Below, in pieces: positions 47,843 through 64,000 of a stretch of DNA of 64,000 bases; position 1 is the stretch's first letter; the number at the start of each line of letters is the position of its first letter. The DNA comes from Metaphire vulgaris. Taxonomy: Eukaryota > Annelida > Clitellata > Crassiclitellata > Megascolecidae. Below the pieces are notes generated by a model that saw only the letters and a list, made by a program, of their open reading frames with translations, did not search any database and was not told the origin of the DNA. The stretch spans positions 4,054,451-4,118,450 of the forward strand of contig CM030866.1 in NCBI GenBank assembly GCA_018105865.1. The letters are read 5' to 3'. Made by a program: the position numbers and the translations under genes.

Positions 47843-48234
47843 TTATTACTGTTGATAGTGGCGCCATAGAAGTCGATTGATTGATTGATTGATTGATTGA
47901 CTATTGATGTTTTTAAAGCCGTTCATTTCCTCCGTAATCTTAAATGCATTTGTCATTGAAATCAAAGCAATGTCTTGACATGGATCTAATAACTAATCAA
48001 TGAGACTGTATCTGCTTATAGCAATGCTTCGATTGCGTCAATGTACATCAAAGCCTGTACTTGCGGGGAAAATTGTCAATTCTGTTTTGCAAAATCCCAA
48101 AGATTTCTTCTAATTCGACCCCAAACACGCCTTACTGTTTCCTGTTTCGACAATTGTCCAACCCTTCCCTTTCTGCCAACTTCGACTGTTTTGCAAAGGC
48201 TTTCTAGTTAAATTACTTGCCATAAAATTGTAGA
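47843..48234. other. Nkx1 3' flank
   Basis: The stop is followed at 47860 by GTGGCGCCATAGAAGTCGAT and then five GATT units, the 3' end signature of a SINE or LINE. Otherwise unique AT-rich sequence; no further gene visible. Confidence 0.6.
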
Positions 48235-48260
48235 CAGAGGCGTAGCGACGGGGTATATCG

Positions 48261-48350
<90 letters not shown>

Positions 48351-48608
48351 GTTAAGTATATATTCTTCTGTCTCTACGGACACTTTCTTGTAATAAGCCC
48401 CTCGGGAACTAAGTACCCATATAAAAAAATATATATATATATATATATATATATCCACCCTTCGTCACCCCAAAAAGTCTACCTTAAAGTTTTCTATGCG
48501 GCTTATACAGTATGTGGTTTATATGGTCTATGCGGTTTATAGTTAACATTTATACCCTCGCCCCCAATATTTATACCTCCCCAAATCAAATTCCTGGCTA
48601 CGCCCCTG
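48235..48608. mobile_element. hAT-type element, family C, with TA array
   Basis: Left CAGAGGCGTAGCGACGG, right CTGGCTACGCCCCTG. Flanks attgtaga and attgtagg (7 of 8). The middle is a TA array of about 90 bases plus a second shorter one. Confidence 0.82.
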
Positions 48609-49035
48609 ATTGTAGGCATGTAGCTATTGAATGGCTGTTATATTGTGTGGTAACGTGCCACGGGCGAAATTGACTCCAAGATGCAACCGTAGCGGTCAGG
48701 TTCAAATTTGGTCAAGAAAATAGAACATAGTTATTGTAACCAGTGTTTTTCCCGTCAAACATAACGTAAGGAGGCTTCGCCGTTTTGCCCGTGCCTTCGT
48801 CATGTAGCAACATCCGATCAAACGATAATAAAATGACGTCACTGCACCAAGCTCCGCCCAGCGTTACGTTACGCTATATAGCCTACAGTATATACACGGT
48901 TGGACATTTTATTATAGGCCTATATAGACAATTTATAGGCTTATAAGTGTTATATAGGCCTATAATTATGTCAATAGTTTTTTCTTATGTGGACTGTTAG
49001 TTATTGTTTGTCTCAAACCCAGTACAAATAGCTGA

Positions 49036-49081
<46 letters not shown>

Positions 49082-49127
49082 GACATTGAAGAAATAACTT
49101 GTTAGAAATCCACGTTGTCTGATTCGA

Positions 49128-49213
49128 TTAACCCTTTAGCAACCATGACTCGCATATTTCGTCTATTTATTAATTTTATTTTATACTACGTTACAAAAAG
49201 GTAAAGGGGTTAA
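49128..49213. mobile_element. piggyBac-like MITE, divergent
   Basis: TTAACCCTTTAGCAACC at the left, AGGTAAAGGGGTTAA at the right. The interior differs from the main family. Confidence 0.55.
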
Positions 49214-50099
49214 ATTTACGTGCTTTGAAGCATTCCACAGTGTACAGTACACTGTAGATAGAGTTCATATTCAACTGTCGAAGAAGTCCGCCAAAAGAGG
49301 GGTCTCCAGTCAGTTTCCATTGCGCATTTTCTCCAATTTTACGACGAAATTAGGGGAAATTAAGGGGGCTAACCGTCATGGATTATCGGTAATCCAGTCG
49401 CCTTCGATTCCGCGTCCAGAGTAAGCCCCTCGCTTCGCTCTTCTACAAAACAATTAATGACAGGCTTTGAAATTGACGCTGCGACGGAAAAGCGATTAGG
49501 CTAATAATCGTCCAACCCGTCTCCCCTCCGCCCTCCCTTTGCCGCAGACCGGAGATGAACTAATCCGGGAAATGGGGAGCAACAAGAGCTGAGCAAATGA
49601 AGCGGGGGAAGGGGTGACGGGCTGGCGGGGGGGGTTGTTTCGAGATCAGTAAACGGATGAGGGCGAAAGACGAGTATATTCGTCCATCGACTATCATACT
49701 TACTTTCTGACTGCGTAAACACGCCGAAGGCTCCCTACCCGGGGGCCTCCGCTGCCCCCGTTGACACGCGCGTCCACTTGAGGGCGTCGGAAGAAGATAT
49801 AGCGCCAGTTGACGATGACGTCCGAACCAATTAGCGAAATAGCTGCGCTGCATAAACGGAGTGCATGGTCGAGTCGCACTAGTTTTTTCTTTCGGCGATT
49901 AACGGTCCGCTGTGTTGTCGCGTTGCCGTGACAACCGGAATGACGTCAAGAGCGTCTACACGATGACCTATCAAATGATGATGAAGTTGACGACGACGAC
50001 GACGACGACGATTATGATGATGATGATGTCAACGGTAATGTCAGGGTTTAACTATCAAACCGTCTTATTGAGGCTAGAATCATCTCCTTACCTGTGCAT

Positions 50100-50326
50100 G
50101 TCTGGCTGTCTCTGTCTGTCTCCTGTCTCTTTTCCATCTCTGTCTCTCTATCTCTGTCTCTCTGTCTCAGTTTATCTGCATGTCTGTCTGTCTCTGTCTC
50201 TCTATCTCTGTCTCTCTGTCTCTCTGTCTCTCTGTCTCTCTGTCTCTCTCTCTGTCTCTCTCTGTCTCTCTGTCTCTCTGTCTCTGTCTCTGTCTCTGTC
50301 TCTGTCTCTGTCTCTGTCTCTCTCCA

Positions 50327-50362
<36 letters not shown>

Positions 50363-50471
50363 TATTATGTCTTTATCTCTCCATCTTGTCTGTCTATTTG
50401 TCTGTCTATTTCTGTCTCTGTCAGTTTTAGTCTGTCTGTCTGCCAGTCTGTCTGTCTGTCTGTCTTTCTCT

Positions 50472-50522
<51 letters not shown>
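50100..50522 (+). repeat. (CT)n/(CTGT)n pyrimidine tract
   Basis: Over 400 bases of TCTCTG, CTGTC and CT repeats on one strand. Frames encode Cys/Leu/Ser/Val repeats only. Confidence 0.95.
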
Positions 50523-50529
<7 letters not shown>

Positions 50530-51904
50530 TAGCATTGGCTTAAATTCACAAAACAATACGACAGACGCATAATACATTTCGTTCATCGCAATCTCTTGTT
50601 CGCGACAGTTGCTTCTGACATCGTCCGCTCTAATCGGCGCTGACCCTTTCGTCTTCATGACCCGGAAATGAACCATCCATCAGAAGGCCCCGAGAACGCG
50701 AATATCGGGGTCCCAGGGGACCCCACTGACACCCACCCGGTTCCCTTTCTTCTCGGCGGGCCCCTCCTCGACTCCCCTCGCCAGGAACAGATTAGGCAGA
50801 TAAACGACATCACGATATATCGTCAACGGCGTGCACACGGAAATTATCCGGCGTAATAGGCATAGATTGACATCCATTCCTCCGACCCTCGATCATTTAA
50901 ACGCATTTTAAACTATCTTACTTGTCCATCTGGACCTGATTCTCAGCTAAAGCTCAAGTTTATGGGGGGAGCTTCAAATACGAAATTGCGCATCATAAAC
51001 AGAAGCCTGAAAATTTCTGTGTCTTTATTCAATAGATATTCAAATGCCTAGATGCAGGGATGTTTTTACAACCCCTAGCGCCCCGAATTTGAGACCAGCA
51101 CCCCCCCATCTCAGCTATGGGATGATCTTTTTTGCTTGTCAAACTTTTTGGCAGGGGACCCCCATAATTTACCAACGCCCACTCTGGCTCTTAGGGAAAA
51201 TATTACGTTACGGGGTTAACAAATTTTAACCGCCACATTTTCACGAAAATTGTCCCCTCCAACTGCCCCCCAGAAAAATCTTTACTTTCCCTCCGGGAAA
51301 CTGATGTTCATAAACTGACTTACGCACTGACTCTTCCATTTCCAAAGTATATACTCCGTTGATTTGTAACCATCAATATTAACAACGCCTTTTGTTTTAA
51401 TTAATTAATAATATAATCAATTATTAATCAAAGACAAAATACAAGATGTCTGCTTCAGAGTTTATACAAAGGTAAAATACTATGACCTTGAGATCCGCGT
51501 CGTGCGTGACCTTGGCATTCACTTGACCTTAGTCGTGACTTCTTTGACGAGATAACACTCTAGTTTGTATAGCGCCGTATTTTCTCGACGGCGCTAAGTC
51601 AAGAACATTTCAATTAATATTGCAGCATAATGCACCAGACCCAGGGGCCTCGTTGCCCCCCCCCAATGGTTATGGTTTGCTTTCCAGTGTGTGGCAGATT
51701 CAGACGCAAAATCTGGACTAGACCCACAGTTCAATGGGGTTCAATTTCTTAATTTCTGGAGCAATTTTTTTACTAGGAACATTTTCTAACGGCTAGTATC
51801 GAATTTTCTACAAAATCAGAAGAGTGCGTTTGTTGTATGAGTGACATTGGTTTTCAAAAAAGCTGTAATCTAGTAGGTCACTTAAGATCCATTCTATATT
51901 TTTA

Positions 51905-52300
51905 CAGTACAACTTCGTTATAACGGACTCGGTTATGGAGTCTACCCAGTAATATATAAGGTACTGAAATGTACGGTCCTGTGTGATGCGCTATCTTATT
52001 GGATTATATTGGATAAACTATAACGTACCTCGGATATAACCAGGGGCGTAGCGACGGGCGTATATCGATATATATATACCCCCAAAAAAAAATAGTCTAT
52101 ATAATACAGTATACATAAAATATAGGTGTAACAAATATAATATATATGTATATATTGCATGTAATATATATATAATATATGTACTATACCCACCAACTTT
52201 ATACCTCCTCACCAAATCAAATTCCTGGCTACGCCCCTGGATATAGCGCACTATGTTTCACAGACCCGCCATGCAAGTACGTTATAACGAAGTTCTACTG
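51905..52300. mobile_element. Tigger-like MITE with nested hAT family C element
   Basis: Outer ends CAGTACAACTTCGTTATAAC and AACGAAGTTCTACTG. The inner element, 52041-52239, runs from CAGGGGCGTAGCGACGG to CTGGCTACGCCCCTG, with flanks gatataac and gatatagc. Confidence 0.8.
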
Positions 52301-52377
52301 TGTTGTTGTTGTTATTATTAGTGTTATGACTTGAAGGTTTCGTAGACTATGATTATATTGTCAGCCGGAAGTCGTTG

Positions 52378-61168
<8,791 letters not shown>

Positions 61169-61329
61169 CTTGGAAAGAAAGAGATGGAGATGGAGAGAGA
61201 GAGGGGGGAGAGAGAGAGACTCTAATTCGACTTTGATCCTAGACGACAACGACATCGAATACTCCTTCGTTCATTTCCTGTTTCGTCACTTCCGCTGTCC
61301 GCAGAACAGTTGTTCCTCCGTTGAAATGC

Positions 61330-61943
61330 CCTAAATAGAAGCCAATAGACTTTTGTGTCTACTGTGATGAGTTAGAACCAAGGTTAGGCCTCACGATATA
61401 TATGTTATATACTGTTGTCTTTCACCACATTTTATACACTACATAGGCTGGAGGTCTGTTAGTCGGGTTTAGGGCCTGTAGGGTTGCCAGAAAACGTGAT
61501 AGGCTCTTAGTTAGGCCGCGCGACCGTTCACCAGGACAATGGAATTTTAAGCCCATATACATCACAGTAAGTGAAAACAACTACATTGTATACATATACT
61601 CTAAGGGTATATAGGCGGTGTACGGTGCCAGGGCTCGCAGCCAGACGAATGAGCTGGCCGGTCAGGACCAGCCTTGAAGCTCAACCTCGCAGATATCTAC
61701 TGGATGGCGTGACCAAAGAGTACTACAGTGTACAGTTAGCACAATGACGTAGCTACAGTATAAGCGAGGACAAAAACGTTGAATAGCACTTATTTCGAAC
61801 GCGTCTTGTACTTCGTTCGACATTGTGTACTGGTCAAGCACAAAGCGCTAAAAACAAGGTCACAAAATGCTGTCTATATCTCTCCGCTTCCATTCTCATG
61901 GATACTCAAAATCCTTGCATGGCTCTCAAGTACCTCAGTGATA
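61330..61943. other. Upstream flank of the LOXL gene
   Basis: No gene, array or bounded transposon recognised. AT-moderate unique sequence. The LOXL promoter should lie here or just left, but I see no clear TATA or initiator signature. Confidence 0.5.
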
Positions 61944-62117
61944 CAGTAGAGCTTTGTTATTAAGCATGCTCGGCTATAAAGTACCTCGTCGAGTCATTCA
62001 TTGTACGGCCCCGTGTGATACGATAACGTATTGGATGGTACTGGATATAGCGTACCTCGGATATAGCGAACTAAATTATACAGACCCGTTAGGTACGTCA
62101 TAACGAAGTTATACTGT
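61944..62117. mobile_element. Tigger/pogo-like MITE, TA target
   Basis: Ends CAGTAGAGCTTTGTTATTAA and CATAACGAAGTTATACTG. More diverged than the other copies; a family A MITE starts 12 bases later. Confidence 0.7.
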
Positions 62118-62128
62118 AGGCCCAGTTG

Positions 62129-62320
62129 CAGTGGCGGCTCCACACGGGGGGGGGGCGGGAGCCCGTGCCTCTATTGAATGCCTGGCCCTCTAGTGTCCCT
62201 CTGTTGGGACCTTATACTTGCTACTACAGTACATACCTATCAACAAATGGTCGGTCCCCTATGCTTAGAAGTTGCCACCCCAGCGCCCCCCCCACTTGTA
62301 AAATCCTGGAGCCGCTGCTG
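62129..62320 (-). mobile_element. hAT-type MITE, family A
   Basis: Left CAGTGGCGGCTCCACACGG, right TGGAGCCGCTGCTG. The duplication is weak (cccagttg and tgtagttt). Confidence 0.75.
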
Positions 62321-62389
62321 TGTAGTTTTAGGTCTATAGTCTACACTATCGATCGATTATTAAACGTATTTATTTTGAAGTTATAGTGG

Positions 62390-63790
62390 CTGTTGTTGCT
62401 GTAGTAGTCGTCTTAGTCGTCGTTGAACCAATAATTAATCTGTTTATTAGGAAATTTCAACCTTGGCAGCGTTGTGTGAAATTTTCATTTGAAAGTACAG
62501 CAGTAGGCCTATAGGGTCTACTGGTATTTCAGATACGCTCATCTGTCAAAAAACATACTCTCTAGAGATATCATACGACGTCGCCTTCCTCTTTACGACG
62601 ATGGTTAAGTTACGAATTCTGCTTAAAAACAAAAAAAACGTCTCAGATCAAAGTCTGAATTCAATTTTTAAAAGTCTATGTCTGTACGAACTTCGGGCTC
62701 AGCTTAGACCTATTCTATTTTGCCGTTCTTTGAGTAATAAAAAAACGTTTCCCTTGACCTAAGTCCTAAGACTTTTAGAAATACCACAACTTTGCAAGAT
62801 AAGACTATCGTTCATAGTCCAATGCAAGAGGACAGCACACGTGAGACAGCAGCGCAAGGACATTCAGTCAACTGCGCAAAAACCATAGAGTTATTATTAA
62901 AGTCTATGACGCAAACGCATATACGCCATGTCAGCGATGTAAGCAATCTAATTTCTATAGCGCTCGTTTGGCTTAATTGATACGAATTAGCTTTTTCCCC
63001 AGAGCTTTTTCTATTCCTCAATTCCTTTCTGTCCTCTTCTGTGTATCTGCGACAAACTGGTCGTTGTACGTGTTTTGATAATTGTGTGATGCTGGTCTAT
63101 CAGGTATTTATTGGGGAGGCCCTTCTTGATAACGTCCGGTTTCAGTCCTGAACTCTAAAGTGAAGCAGTCTTGCGCCATTTGCTAACTGGTAATTGTCGC
63201 GTTACCGTAAAACGGTAGGAGAGGGGGCGACGGCGGGGGGCTCTATATGTCATATTCAGTTAGGAGGGCGATATGTTTGATTCGGCGGATGAGAAATTTG
63301 TATGAATCTGTGTATATTATTGCTTGTACACCTGTGGCGTGACTTCTGTCGGGAAATCTGCTGATAGGATTGGTTTACTATGTCATCTTCTGGAGCAAAT
63401 TGCAGTGTTGAGACCTATATATGAGAAACAGCTGCTCAGTGTTGCCAAAACTCTGGGTGAGGAATTATTTAAATCGATATTTGATTGGCCGTAATTTTTG
63501 TTTCTGTGTTTTTGATATGTATTTGTTCACACCAATGTTGAGCAAAATTCTACGTCGCTTTCTCAGGTCTTCCTGCTGTAAACTGTAACATTTGGTTATT
63601 GGACTGTCTGAGATGTCATTTCCTGGCTGGTTCCTTTCTCAACTACTATCGGATGATTTTGGTCCACCTTGGCCTGTCCCAGTGGCAGTACGCCTTTACT
63701 GACATCGGGTTGAGTCTCTCGGCATGGTTGTCTTGAGCAGTCAGTAACGATCAGTCACTGAAGCGACCATTGACTGGTGCAGATGTACTA
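62390..63790. other. Right-end flank, no supported gene
   Basis: A TCTATAGCGCTCG motif occurs near 62957 and GGCGCTAAAGAAGT near 63797. Reading frames are short and without recognisable domains. I see no gene here. Confidence 0.5.
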
Positions 63791-63811
63791 CTACAATGGC
63801 GCTAAAGAAGT

Positions 63812-63814
<3 letters not shown>

Positions 63815-63885
<71 letters not shown>
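63815..63885 (+). repeat. (CTA)n microsatellite after GGCGCTAAAGAAGT
   Basis: About 23 CTA units directly follow the dispersed GGCGCTATAGAAGT-type motif, consistent with a retroelement tail. Confidence 0.92.
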
Positions 63886-63887
<2 letters not shown>

Positions 63888-64000
63888 AGTAAATATTGAT
63901 TTCTATGCTTTATACACTCAGCCATAGAATTTTCAATTTAGTAATCAAAGACGTTGTGAATTCTGTGGTTTGATAAATCGTCTTTTTCACAAATAAACTG

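Noticed and set aside
49912..50676. Long Leu/Ser/Cys-rich frames
   Set aside because: Translation of the pyrimidine tract; no conserved domain.

Overview
The window is animal (metazoan) genomic DNA, most likely from a marine invertebrate and probably a deuterostome. Genes are split by introns with GT-AG junctions. Coding exons are GC-rich inside AT-rich, microsatellite-loaded introns. The recognisable proteins are animal developmental and extracellular-matrix proteins. I cannot name the species from the sequence.

Layout, left to right. 1-1711: repeats only (hAT and piggyBac-like MITEs, a LINE 3' end). 1712-10821 (+): a plakin-family gene with spectrin-type segments, an SH3 domain and C-terminal plectin/plakin repeats; exons 3-10 join in frame to 720 residues. 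13140-18581 (-): a five-exon BMP-type ligand, best matched to ADMP (anti-dorsalizing morphogenetic protein), 472 residues. 20219-20719 (+): an intronless four-helix membrane ORF of unknown family. 21611-31583 (-): a twelve-exon HEAT-repeat gene resembling HEATR4, with one apparent frameshift. 33550-39211 (-): a claudin/PMP22-like tetraspan gene. 46403-47842 (+): an NK1-class homeobox gene (Nkx1/slouch) with an eh1 repressor motif. 52378-61168 (-): a nine-exon secreted lysyl oxidase-like enzyme with two SRCR domains and all visible catalytic residues. Exon phases were joined by hand. The ADMP, LOXL and Nkx1 models close perfectly in frame; the first exons of the plakin gene do not.

Between and inside genes the DNA is crowded with non-autonomous DNA transposons. 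At least seven hAT-type families have terminal inverted repeats beginning CAG and 8-bp target duplications. There is also a Tigger/pogo-like TA family, a piggyBac-like TTAA family, and LINE 3' ends whose tails become the long (AAT)n arrays. Compound trinucleotide arrays are very common.

No operon or gene cluster with a joint function is visible. ADMP, Nkx1 and LOXL belong to patterning and matrix biology, but their proximity may be chance. I found no convincing novel gene system. The most unusual signals are the nested MITE zoo, the link between LINE tails and microsatellites, the excess of the palindrome TGACGTCA, a poly-isoleucine microsatellite inside a plakin exon, and a probable GC-AG intron in the LOXL gene.
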